Source: JBDTVS01 sp040007095 (GTDB taxonomy: Bacteria; Acidobacteriota; Vicinamibacteria; Vicinamibacterales; CAVVIG01). From it: a DNA stretch of 64,000 bases. Location of the stretch: positions 1 to 64,000 of the forward strand of contig JBDTVS010000076.1 in NCBI GenBank assembly GCA_040007095.1, written 5' to 3'. Shown one piece after another: positions 25,559 to 33,529 of the stretch (the stretch's first letter is position 1; each line of letters starts with the position of its first letter). The translations under genes and the position numbers were made by a program. The notes under the pieces are model-generated. The model ran no database searches and had not been told where the DNA came from. It was given only the letters and a program-made list of their open reading frames with translations.

Positions 25559-26800
25559 GTGGATGTGATCGACGAGATCTTGAGTCAGCATGCAGAGGAG
25601 GCCAGCAATCTCTGGTCGCTGCATCAGCATGCCGTCCGGGCGGGCCGTTGCGCGCTGAAGGACCTCAGACGCCTGGATGATCGGATCGAGGCGCACGTGG
25701 ATGGCCTTCGAATCGCAGGCGAAGCCGGCTGGAAGATGTGCCAGCGTCAATTGACCGACGACGACTCTGGTGGTGCGTTTACCGCGACGGTACTCGCGCT
25801 CGAGGCCAGGGATCCCGAGCGGATCAGCGCGCTCTTGGCAGTGGGCGAAGCCTCGGCCTCACTCTGCACAGGGATCGTGTCGGCGTTCGGGTGGGTGCCT
25901 CGTGATGTGCTGCAAGGCACGGTCAAGGGGCTCCTCGAATCCGCATCGATGTTTCGACGCTGCATTGGCCTGGCATCATGTGCCGCCCATCGTGTCGATC
26001 CCGGGCCGTATCTAGACGCGGCGCTGCGCGACGGCGGCACCTCCAGAATGGCGGCATTGCGGGCCGCAGGTGAGCTGGGGCGCGTAGAGCTCGTGCCGGG
26101 CACCCCCAAGGCAGAGAGTGATCAGCAATGCCATGCATGGGGGACCTGGTCGTCGGTGCTGCTCGGCAATCGGGGAGCGGCCATCGAGGTGTTAAAACAA
26201 ACGGGGATGGTTTCCGGTCCACATCGAGCCAGAGCGTTTCGTCTGGCGCTGCAGGCGATGGATCTGACGATGGCGCACTCTGTACTTCAGGACGTGGCCA
26301 CCGACCCACAACATGGGCGGTGGCTCATCGAGGGCAGCGGGATTGCGGGCGATCCGGCGTACGTCCCTTGGTTGATTGACAATATGCGGGTCACCGAGAC
26401 GGCGCGACTGGCAGGAGAGGCGTTTACACTGATAACCGGCGTCGATCTCGTCCACCATAGTCTCGAAGGCGAACCACCTTTGTCATTTGACTCGGGCCCC
26501 AACGGCGATCCTGAAGACCCGAACGTCGACATGGATCCAGACAGCGGACTGCCTTGGCCTGACCCCGAAAAGGTTCAACAGTGGTGGACCTCGAGTGCGG
26601 ATCGCTTCCATCTCGGAACGCGTCACTTCATGGGCGCACCGGTGACGCGCGCGCATTGCTTAGACGTGCTCAAAAACGGCTACCAACGCCAACGGATCCT
26701 TGCTGCACACTATTTGTGCTTGCTCGAGCCCGGTACGCCGCTGTTCAATACGAGCGCGCCGGCCTGGCGGCAGCAGCGGCTGTTGGCGAAGATGACGTGA
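25559..26800 (+). CDS. TIGR02270-family protein (T6SS-associated, unknown function)
   Basis: 413 residues, soluble, mostly helical with HEAT-like pairs (SALLAVGEASASLCTGIVSAFGWVP; GTVKGLLESASMFRRCIGLASCAAHRVDPGP). The motif W(V)P followed by a run of short helices, and the C-terminal TRHFMGAPVTRAHCLDVLKNGYQRQRILAAHYL segment, are what I associate with TIGR02270, often encoded in T6SS effector clusters. The start is GTG 25559 with AGGA about 9 bases upstream. A short membrane-protein gene follows after seven bases. Confidence 0.75.
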   Translation: MDVIDEILSQHAEEASNLWSLHQHAVRAGRCALKDLRRLDDRIEAHVDGLRIAGEAGWKMCQRQLTDDDSGGAFTATVLALEARDPERISALLAVGEASASLCTGIVSAFGWVPRDVLQGTVKGLLESASMFRRCIGLASCAAHRVDPGPYLDAALRDGGTSRMAALRAAGELGRVELVPGTPKAESDQQCHAWGTWSSVLLGNRGAAIEVLKQTGMVSGPHRARAFRLALQAMDLTMAHSVLQDVATDPQHGRWLIEGSGIAGDPAYVPWLIDNMRVTETARLAGEAFTLITGVDLVHHSLEGEPPLSFDSGPNGDPEDPNVDMDPDSGLPWPDPEKVQQWWTSSADRFHLGTRHFMGAPVTRAHCLDVLKNGYQRQRILAAHYLCLLEPGTPLFNTSAPAWRQQRLLAKMT

Positions 26801-26807
26801 GACGCCC

Positions 26808-26972
26808 GTGGCCGCGAAATACATCCTCGCCGTGCTCGCCGTGACGTTTCTGGCCGCGGCCATCATGCGGATGTCTCGCGGGGGCGGGGTCTCTCACCCG
26901 CAGACAAGGACCTGGCTGCTGGTTGGGGTCCTCTTCAGCGCCGTGAGTGTGTGGCTGTTCTTTCAGGGTTGA
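26808..26972 (+). CDS. Small two-helix membrane protein (54 aa)
   Basis: A short frame from GTG 26808 to TGA 26970-26972, seven bases after the TIGR02270-like stop. The product has two hydrophobic helices (YILAVLAVTFLAAAIM and TWLLVGVLFSAVSVWLFF) separated by a polar loop. Codon third positions are strongly G/C, like real genes here, and the spacing suggests it is the last gene of the T6SS operon. No family is recognised. It might anchor or protect at the inner membrane (inference). Confidence 0.55.
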   Translation: MAAKYILAVLAVTFLAAAIMRMSRGGGVSHPQTRTWLLVGVLFSAVSVWLFFQG

Positions 26973-27055
26973 TCAGGCGCGAGTTCTCGCATCCCGGCCA
27001 TCCACACTCGGACTGCTGCCTCCCGCCGGGTGGCGGCCGCCGTATTACCGTCGCG

Positions 27056-27475
27056 TTACAGGATCAGCCGCACGGCGTCGTGGAAACGCCGCAGGTCGAG
27101 CACGTCCTGACGAAGGACGCGGACGACTATCGCCGGGTCCAGCCTGGCGTAGTCGTGAACCAGAATGTTCCGGAAGCCGACCATCCTCGCGAGCGCGTCG
27201 CCAAGCTCGTGCGGTAGAAGCTGTGCCTCGGCGAGGATCTCGAAGGACTGGGCTCCAGTCTCCGGAATGCGAAGCCGCCGGTCGGCAACGATGTGATCGG
27301 CAACGTCCATGCACGTCTCAATCGCCAGGTGCAGGGTGCGTTCGATGATCCGCTGCGTCTTCCAGTCCTGCCGGTACGCGGCAAGGTCGATCTCGCGATA
27401 CGGCGCAAGTTGCCCGAGGTATGTGTCCAGGAGTGCAAGACGTCGAAGAATGAGGTCGCGATCAACCACGGGCAC
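27056..27475 (-). CDS. hepT: HepT-like toxin (HEPN ribonuclease) of an MntA/HepT module
   Basis: 139 residues, all helical, with the RX4HXY ribonuclease motif as RNILVHDY (Arg102, His107, Tyr109) near the C-terminal half. HepT toxins cleave RNA and are silenced by AMPylation by the MntA antitoxin. The start is GTG 27475, overlapping the upstream mntA by 14 bases, the usual order with antitoxin first. The catalytic residues are present, so the toxin should be functional. Confidence 0.88.
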   Translation of the reverse strand: MPVVDRDLILRRLALLDTYLGQLAPYREIDLAAYRQDWKTQRIIERTLHLAIETCMDVADHIVADRRLRIPETGAQSFEILAEAQLLPHELGDALARMVGFRNILVHDYARLDPAIVVRVLRQDVLDLRRFHDAVRLIL

Positions 27476-27887
27476 TTCGCAGTGTCAGCACGCGGTGCTC
27501 GCGAATCCTGAAATCCTGGAACATTCGCGCATGCAGCGACTCGTAGCGGTGCCTGACATGGGGATCTCGATCGACGAGGACCTGTCGGCTCAACAGCACT
27601 CGGCCCGCGAGCGAGATAGGCGCGGTGTTCAGCAGCACGACGTCGACGGCATCGCTTCCGAGCTGCTGTGCGCACGCACGCGCGACTGACAGCCGTACAG
27701 TGTGGGTATCCGCATCCGGTGCGGCGAACACGGCGACATCCACATCGCTGCGTGGTGTCAACCCGCCAGTGGCCGCGCTGCCGAACAGATACGCGAACAC
27801 CACCTCGTCAGACGCCGCCGCGATCGCACCGCCGAGTCCGGACAAGCGGTGGATGAGGTCGGTCGGCAGCGTCAGCTTCAGGGGCAC
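27462..27887 (-). CDS. mntA: MntA-like nucleotidyltransferase antitoxin
   Basis: 141 residues of the minimal nucleotidyltransferase family. The GSX10DXD motif is intact: Gly36-Ser37 and Asp48, Asp50 (FGSAATGGLTPRSDVDVAVF). In characterised pairs this enzyme AMPylates a tyrosine of HepT. The start at GTG 27887 has a close GGGAG ahead of it, and no better start is nearby. The cassette is a stand-alone unit on the minus strand at the end of the T6SS operon. Confidence 0.88.
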   Translation of the reverse strand: MPLKLTLPTDLIHRLSGLGGAIAAASDEVVFAYLFGSAATGGLTPRSDVDVAVFAAPDADTHTVRLSVARACAQQLGSDAVDVVLLNTAPISLAGRVLLSRQVLVDRDPHVRHRYESLHARMFQDFRIREHRVLTLRSARG

Positions 27888-27956
27888 GGCTCCCAGTATA
27901 GACTCGCGTGCGTCCGGTCCTGGAGTCGTCTCGAGCCTCCAGTCTGCCGCCAGACG

Positions 27957-28727
27957 TCAGACGAGCTCGGGCGCCTGCTGACGGGCAATCTCGATCAGCC
28001 GCTCCTTGAACGGATCGCCCAGCCGCGCGATGTCCTCGACCTTCACGATCTCCTCGAACGCGTCCATGCCCGTCAACTCGGCGCTCTCGATCATCAGCGC
28101 GTCGGAGGGGCGCGTGGTCGCAATCCCGATGCCGATGTGGGTGATCGGCAGCTCGCCGAATTGTGGGACCTTGCTGGTGGTTACGGGGAAGTGCAGCGCC
28201 TCGAACACCTGCGCCAGCCCCGGCTCGCTCGTCGTCGCCAGGTGCAGGACCAGATAGTTGAGCACGAACCGCTGCAGCTCTTCGACCGATCGCGCCTTCG
28301 TGTCCAGAAGCTCCTGTAGCCGGGTGGGTGGAAAATCGGTATAGGTCAGCACCCAGGTCAATGGACATCGAACCCTGATTTTGCGCGTATCCGCGCCCGA
28401 CTGTGCCACATGGTGGTAGTCGAGCGGCGTGATCTCCAGACCGGTGCTGGTGAGGCTCAACGGGGAGGGCAGCTCGCGCGGGATGTTGTACGGTTTGGCC
28501 CCGGCCACCGTCTCGTAGAGCTTCTGCAGATCCGCAAACGCCTTGTCGGCTTTGCGGCTGGTTTCCTTGGGACCGCCCTGCACGTATTCCCCGAGGACCG
28601 CCTTGGGCCGCAGAAGCGGCGTCAGCACCTTCAGGTACTCGGTCATCTGCACGCGCACCACGTCGGTGATGGCGCGGGTGAGCTTTCTGAGCACCAGGAG
28701 CGACTGAACGCTGTCGCGTCCGTTCAT
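27957..28727 (-). CDS. Conserved-looking hypothetical protein
   Basis: 256 residues, no signal peptide. The N-terminal half is helical (LRKLTRAITDVVRVQMTEYLKVLTPLLRP) and the C-terminal half is mixed (TRKIRVRCPLTWVLTYTDFPP; FGELPITHIGIGIATTRPSDALM). I recognise no family. The start is ATG 28727 with GGAG about ten bases upstream; a longer frame to 28793 is possible but non-conserved in character. It is divergent from the kinase gene at 29061, and 69 bases downstream of it is the mntA start on the same strand. Confidence 0.7.
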   Translation of the reverse strand: MNGRDSVQSLLVLRKLTRAITDVVRVQMTEYLKVLTPLLRPKAVLGEYVQGGPKETSRKADKAFADLQKLYETVAGAKPYNIPRELPSPLSLTSTGLEITPLDYHHVAQSGADTRKIRVRCPLTWVLTYTDFPPTRLQELLDTKARSVEELQRFVLNYLVLHLATTSEPGLAQVFEALHFPVTTSKVPQFGELPITHIGIGIATTRPSDALMIESAELTGMDAFEEIVKVEDIARLGDPFKERLIEIARQQAPELV

Positions 28728-29060
28728 GAGGGATGACTCCGTTTCTGCGTCTCGCTGCCGCCGATGGCCCCCGGCGGCCGGTCTGGTCGGCACAGACTAT
28801 CGGGCGATCATCGGGCTTGTCAACGAACACTGTACGAAATGGCCCACTCCAGCGTTATCCAGGTGTAAGGCGTCCATCGGTCTGTCCTCTCGCAAAAGCA
28901 TGAGCGGCCGTTCCGCGCCGTAGTCGGCAAACGTGGTCGCACGCCGGGTCAATGGGCGGCTTCCTCGGTGGAGACACTCCACCTGAGCAGGAGGGCAGGG
29001 ACGGTGCTTCACGGGACGGCAGAACTTCCCCGCGTGCTAGGATCCCCAGTGTTTTCAGGC
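28728..29060. other. 333-base divergent intergenic region, no gene seen
   Basis: It separates the minus-strand hypothetical gene from the kinase gene and must hold both promoters. I see no convincing -10/-35 pair and no coding frame with a ribosome site. In-frame GTG 29049 could extend the kinase by four residues. Confidence 0.5.
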
Positions 29061-31634
29061 ATGTCTGGTCTGCCGCCCCACATCGGCCGCTACGAGATCA
29101 AGAGCCTTATCGCACGAGGCGGGATGGGCGATCTGTGCCTCGCCTGGGACCCGAAGACGGATCGCCTCGTCGCCGTGAAAGTGCTGAGCGAACGGCTCGA
29201 TTCCATCGAGTTTCGCGCGCGGTTCGACCGTGAAGTCCGCGCGCTGGCGGCCTTGAACCATCCCAATATCGTCAATATCTACGACTACGACACCGGCGGG
29301 CGCGAGAGCTCCCCGTTCATCGTGATGGAGTACGTCCGCGGCGAGACGCTGGCCGAGATGATCAAGCGACGGGCGCCGCTGTCCGTGTCGCAGAAGCTGA
29401 AGCTCATCGCGGAGCTGTGCGCCGGGCTTGCCCAGGCCCACGAGGTCGGCATCATTCACCGGGATATCAAGCCGGCCAACCTCATGGTGGCTCAGGATGG
29501 ACGGCTGAAAATCCTGGATTTCGGGATTGCCCGGGTCGACGAGCGCAACGGAACCCTGGCGGGTCAGCCGCTGACCCAGGTGGACATGGTGATCGGGACG
29601 CCGGGCTACATGTCGCCCGAGCAGATCGAAGGCGGCGAGATCGACCACCGCAGCGATATCTTCTCGGTTGGCGCGGTCTCGTACGAGTTGTTCTCGAACC
29701 GCGAGGCGTTTTCGGGCCCCAACACTCACCAGATCGAGCGTCAAGTCACGCAGGGACAGCCGGTGTCGCTGGCGCTGCTCGTGCCCGGCCTCGATCCCGA
29801 AATCAGCGAGGTCGTGCTCCGGGCGCTGAAAAAGGATCCCAACAAGCGCTATCAAGACGCGGCCACCTTCGAGAAAGCGCTCGAGCGCCTCCGTCTGCGG
29901 CTGGGCCCGGATGCTCCAGTCCCGGCCCAGCGCCCGACGCCTCCGCCACCTCCAGGCGCCAAGAGTACCTCTCGCGACCCGCGAGCAGACGCCGCGTACC
30001 AACGTTCGCTGGCCGCCGATCAACGAGGCGCGCCCGGTGCCGCCCGAAGATTCGTCATCGAGGCGCTGGCCTACGATTCGTCCCATGTGGGGGCTCGCAC
30101 TCTCCTGGCGCGGCTCGATGCTCCTTTCCCCAGGCCCAGCACGTCACAACCTGTCTCACGGGGCGAAACGGCGGCGTCGACAGCGGTCAACACGTCCTTC
30201 ACCAGGACCGCGTCAGAGACGGCCGTCAGTACATCTGTGACTCAGGCATCGTCCAAGATTGTGGCGCCGCCGACAATCATCGTCACTCCAACCGACGTCC
30301 GATTCGCGGCCGGTCGGCCGTGGTATCACGCCGTGTGGAGCGCCGATGGGCGACTGAGGAGGCGCTACGAACGACTCTTCAACCGCGCCGGCACTTCCTC
30401 GGGACGTCCGCAGCGGGAAGCGCTGTGGACACAATACCGGTGGGCGGCCTTGGCGGTTGGCCTGCTGACGATCGTGGTCGGCATCGCGGCGGCGACGATT
30501 TCCCTGGTTCTAGGTGGCCCGACCGCCGGTCAACTGCTGACGGTCGAGAAGCCGGAAAATGGCACCATTTCAGCGGCGGGCATTGCGTGCGGTACGCGCG
30601 ACTCGAACTGCTCGGCCAGGCGCCCCAATGGCGAATTGGCCGAGTTCACGTACGAGCCTGACGCGGGCTTCGCCTTCGAAAAGTACACCGGCGACTGTGC
30701 CCCGGCCGGTCGGACGCTGATGACGTCGGCACGAACCTGCGGCGCGACTTTCGTGAAAGCCGCTGTTGTTCCCACCGCGCCGACATACCTGCTGACGATT
30801 GAGCCCCCCCAGGGAGGCACCCTCGAAGGCCTGGACATCATCTGCGGCACCAAGGGGTCGGTCTGCTCCGCGAATCCTCCAGAGGGCGCTCTGGTCGAGC
30901 TGCATGCGACGGCTGATGCCGGTTTCACATTCATGGGTTTCCTGGGAGACTGTTCGGCGCTCGGGCATACGCAGATGACTTCCCCTCGCACCTGTGGGGC
31001 CAGGTTTGTTCCTGCAGCCATTGCGGCCGAGCCTCCCGCTGCGCCAGCAGCTGTTGCGCGTCGAGCGCCCGGTCGGCCACCGCCACCTTCGCCGGCGAAC
31101 GACGCCCCCCCACCTGTCGGGGATCGCCCATCGAGTCCGGGAGGGCCAGGCGCGGCCGTGCGTGGAAATAGTGGGGGAGTTGGCGGAGGCGGGGGAAGGG
31201 CGGCCGATGCACAGACAACGCGTATCGATCCCGCAGCCACGGTCGCTCCGCCGCCAACCCCGACGGAGTTTGCAAAAGGCAAGATCCTGGATGTTCTGAA
31301 GAAATACTGCGATGCACACGAGGCCATCGACCCGGTCGCCGTTCAGCGCGTGTACCCGGATATCAACATGCAGGCGCTCCGAAACCAGCTGAACACATCC
31401 AGGTACAAGTCCGTCGAGTGCAAGTTTGCCGCTCCCGAATTCAAAGGGCTGGATCCTGAAAAGGGATCCGCGGAAGTTCGAGCCGAGCTGACGCGCGTGT
31501 ACGTCTACACAGCTGCCGCGGAACCCAAAACCGATGAACAGATCGCGACACTGAAGCTGAATCGACCGAAGGACGGCAATGACTGGCTGATAAGCACTAT
31601 TGAATTCAGGCCCAAACCGAAGCCGCCGAAGTAG
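29061..31634 (+). CDS. Transmembrane Ser/Thr protein kinase with extracytoplasmic repeats
   Basis: 857 residues. The kinase domain is complete: GRGGMG-type ARGGMGD loop, Lys40 in VAVK, HRD at 133-135 (HRDIKPANL), DFG at 153-155 and GTPGYMSPEQ. A Pro-rich linker leads to one transmembrane helix at ~458-485 (ALAVGLLTIVVGIAAATISLVL). Outside lie two related ~75-residue repeats, each with LLTxExPxxGT, CGT and GDCxxxGxTxMTSxRTCGAxFV motifs and conserved cysteine pairs, resembling InlB-B/bacterial-repeat domains. A Pro/Gly-rich spacer and a C-terminal ~120-residue domain end the protein. It is a candidate sensor that could feed T6SS phosphorylation control. The start is ATG 29061 or in-frame GTG 29049. 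Confidence 0.9.
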   Translation: MSGLPPHIGRYEIKSLIARGGMGDLCLAWDPKTDRLVAVKVLSERLDSIEFRARFDREVRALAALNHPNIVNIYDYDTGGRESSPFIVMEYVRGETLAEMIKRRAPLSVSQKLKLIAELCAGLAQAHEVGIIHRDIKPANLMVAQDGRLKILDFGIARVDERNGTLAGQPLTQVDMVIGTPGYMSPEQIEGGEIDHRSDIFSVGAVSYELFSNREAFSGPNTHQIERQVTQGQPVSLALLVPGLDPEISEVVLRALKKDPNKRYQDAATFEKALERLRLRLGPDAPVPAQRPTPPPPPGAKSTSRDPRADAAYQRSLAADQRGAPGAARRFVIEALAYDSSHVGARTLLARLDAPFPRPSTSQPVSRGETAASTAVNTSFTRTASETAVSTSVTQASSKIVAPPTIIVTPTDVRFAAGRPWYHAVWSADGRLRRRYERLFNRAGTSSGRPQREALWTQYRWAALAVGLLTIVVGIAAATISLVLGGPTAGQLLTVEKPENGTISAAGIACGTRDSNCSARRPNGELAEFTYEPDAGFAFEKYTGDCAPAGRTLMTSARTCGATFVKAAVVPTAPTYLLTIEPPQGGTLEGLDIICGTKGSVCSANPPEGALVELHATADAGFTFMGFLGDCSALGHTQMTSPRTCGARFVPAAIAAEPPAAPAAVARRAPGRPPPPSPANDAPPPVGDRPSSPGGPGAAVRGNSGGVGGGGGRAADAQTTRIDPAATVAPPPTPTEFAKGKILDVLKKYCDAHEAIDPVAVQRVYPDINMQALRNQLNTSRYKSVECKFAAPEFKGLDPEKGSAEVRAELTRVYVYTAAAEPKTDEQIATLKLNRPKDGNDWLISTIEFRPKPKPPK

Positions 31635-31667
31635 GCACAACGCCGCGACCGAGACGCAGATGACATC

Positions 31668-33401
31668 GTGAATGTACTGGGCATATGGGACGGGCACGAC
31701 TCGGGCGCGGCGCTCCTGCAAGAGGGCCGGCTCCGGTTTGCCGTCAACGAAGAGCGGCTGACCCGCCGCAAGCTCGAGGTCCGTTTTCCCGACCGTTCGA
31801 TTGAGGCGTGCCTGGCCTACGCTGGTCTGGCGGGGGCGCAGGTCGACGTCGTCGCGGTCTCGACGTTTGATCCAGCCAAGACGCTCGGCCGGTGGTGGAC
31901 TGGAAGCAAGGAGCGCTACTACGCGGTTCGTCGCCGTCAGACGAGGCCCGGGCCCCTCTCTGGACTGACTCGTGCCTTGAAATACCGCATCACCGAGTGG
32001 CCGCCGGGGCCGGGCTTCCACGCGCTGAGCCGCCTCGCGCTCGGAAAAACACTCGCCCGCCACGGACTTTCGCGCGCGCAGCTCCAGCTCGTCGACCATC
32101 ACGAATCGCACGCGGCCGCAGCGGCGTGGGCGGCCGGCGGGCCGTGCGCGGTCTTGACGATCGACGGCGTGGGCGATGGTCTCTCGTCCACCATCTCCGT
32201 TTTTCGCGACGGCCGGCTCGAACGCGTGGCCGCGTCCCCTGCTCGATCCTCGCTGGGCGTGTTCTTCGAGCACGTGACCCACCTCCTCAACATGCGCGAG
32301 CTCGAAGACGAGGGAAAGGTGATGGCGCTGGCGGACTACGCGGCGCCGATTGCCGACGCCGACAACCCGCTACTGGCGTGGATTGGCGTGCATGACGGTG
32401 TCATCGAGACCAGACCGGCCGGGCATCGTCTGCACCGGGCGCTGTCGCGCATTCACTGGCAGTATCCGAACGAACAGTTCGCGTACCTGGCGCAACGGGT
32501 GGTGGAGCAGACCTGTGTGGCGCTCGCCCGCGACGCGGTTCGGCTCACTGGACTCGATCGCCTGGCGGTGTCCGGCGGCGTGGTCTCGAACATCAGAGCC
32601 ACGCGTTGCATTCGCGTGATGCCCGAGGTCAGGGACGTCTACGTGTTCCCGCATATGGGCGACGGCGGCCTGGCGCTGGGGGCGGCTGCGGCCGCCGCGT
32701 CAACGGCAGGTGAGCCGGTCGACCTCGATCTCAGGCATCTCGACCTCGGGCCGGGCTACGACGCACCGGCCATCGCTGACGCCCTTCGCATCGCCGGGTT
32801 TCAGCCCGAGGCGGTGGAAGGCCTTGCCTCTCGCGTGGCGGACATGCTTGCGGAAGGGCGGATCGTCATGTGGTTTCAGGGCCGGATGGAGTACGGTCCG
32901 AGGGCCCTTGGACACCGCAGCGTTCTCGCGCGGCCCGACCGGCCCGAGTTGCGCGATCGTCTGAACCTCGTGCTCAAGCGGCGCGTCTGGTATCAACCCT
33001 TCTGCCCGAGCATGCTCGAGAGCGAAGCCCCGCGCGTGCTCGCGGACTGGACAGGCGGCTCGAACCGCTGCATGACGATGGCGTACCAGGTGTCGACGTG
33101 TTTCGGAAATCGCCTCGCCGGCGTGACCAGTGTCGACGGAACGTGCCGGCCACAGCTCGTGCCGGACCACGAGCCTGGCGTGTTCGCCGAGTTGTTGCGC
33201 GAAGCGCGAGCGCGTTGGGGCGTCGGCGTGGTGCTCAATACCAGCTTCAACATCCACGGGGAGCCGATCGTCTGTTCGCCCGCGGAAGCGATCGACGTGT
33301 TCGTCCGGTCCGGTGCGGACGCGTTGGCCATCGGTCCTTTCCTCATCGAGCGGATCGCCGCCGTCCCCGTCACGCCCCCGGACGTCGCACCGCCTCAGTG
33401 A
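31668..33401 (+). CDS. NodU/CmcH-family carbamoyltransferase
   Basis: 577 residues. The N-terminal Kae1-like domain begins NVLGIWDGHDSGAALLQEGRL and has the metal-binding DHHESHAAAAAW near residue 143. The C-terminal YrdC-like domain has WFQGRMEYGPRALGHRS near residue 404 and the terminal VLNTSFNIHGEPIVCSP block. These enzymes transfer a carbamoyl group from carbamoyl phosphate to hydroxyls of sugars or natural products. The start is GTG 31668, 33 bases after the kinase stop. The next gene is a membrane glycosyltransferase, so a carbamoylated glycan is plausible (inference). Confidence 0.92.
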   Translation: MNVLGIWDGHDSGAALLQEGRLRFAVNEERLTRRKLEVRFPDRSIEACLAYAGLAGAQVDVVAVSTFDPAKTLGRWWTGSKERYYAVRRRQTRPGPLSGLTRALKYRITEWPPGPGFHALSRLALGKTLARHGLSRAQLQLVDHHESHAAAAAWAAGGPCAVLTIDGVGDGLSSTISVFRDGRLERVAASPARSSLGVFFEHVTHLLNMRELEDEGKVMALADYAAPIADADNPLLAWIGVHDGVIETRPAGHRLHRALSRIHWQYPNEQFAYLAQRVVEQTCVALARDAVRLTGLDRLAVSGGVVSNIRATRCIRVMPEVRDVYVFPHMGDGGLALGAAAAAASTAGEPVDLDLRHLDLGPGYDAPAIADALRIAGFQPEAVEGLASRVADMLAEGRIVMWFQGRMEYGPRALGHRSVLARPDRPELRDRLNLVLKRRVWYQPFCPSMLESEAPRVLADWTGGSNRCMTMAYQVSTCFGNRLAGVTSVDGTCRPQLVPDHEPGVFAELLREARARWGVGVVLNTSFNIHGEPIVCSPAEAIDVFVRSGADALAIGPFLIERIAAVPVTPPDVAPPQ

Positions 33402-33426
33402 TCAACCAGGATCCGGCGAGTCCCGG

Positions 33427-33508
33427 CAGCCCGTGGTGGAAGTCCCGCGTCGCACCGGGGCCGGCGATGCGCCCGGCTGGCAAGGCGTGACGACCGAAAA
33501 TAGCGGGA
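33427..33508. repeat. Dispersed intergenic repeat, copy A
   Basis: An ~82-base non-coding stretch between the carbamoyltransferase and the GT39-like gene. It aligns by eye with 48876-48955: both begin CAGCCCGTGGTG, have GGCAAGG 51-52 bases later, and end in a CGACCGA(A/G)AAT stretch. A shorter match to the head is at 59707. The function is unknown; it could be a REP-like element. Confidence 0.6.
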
Positions 33509-33529
33509 CTATTTGAGGGAGCAGCAACG

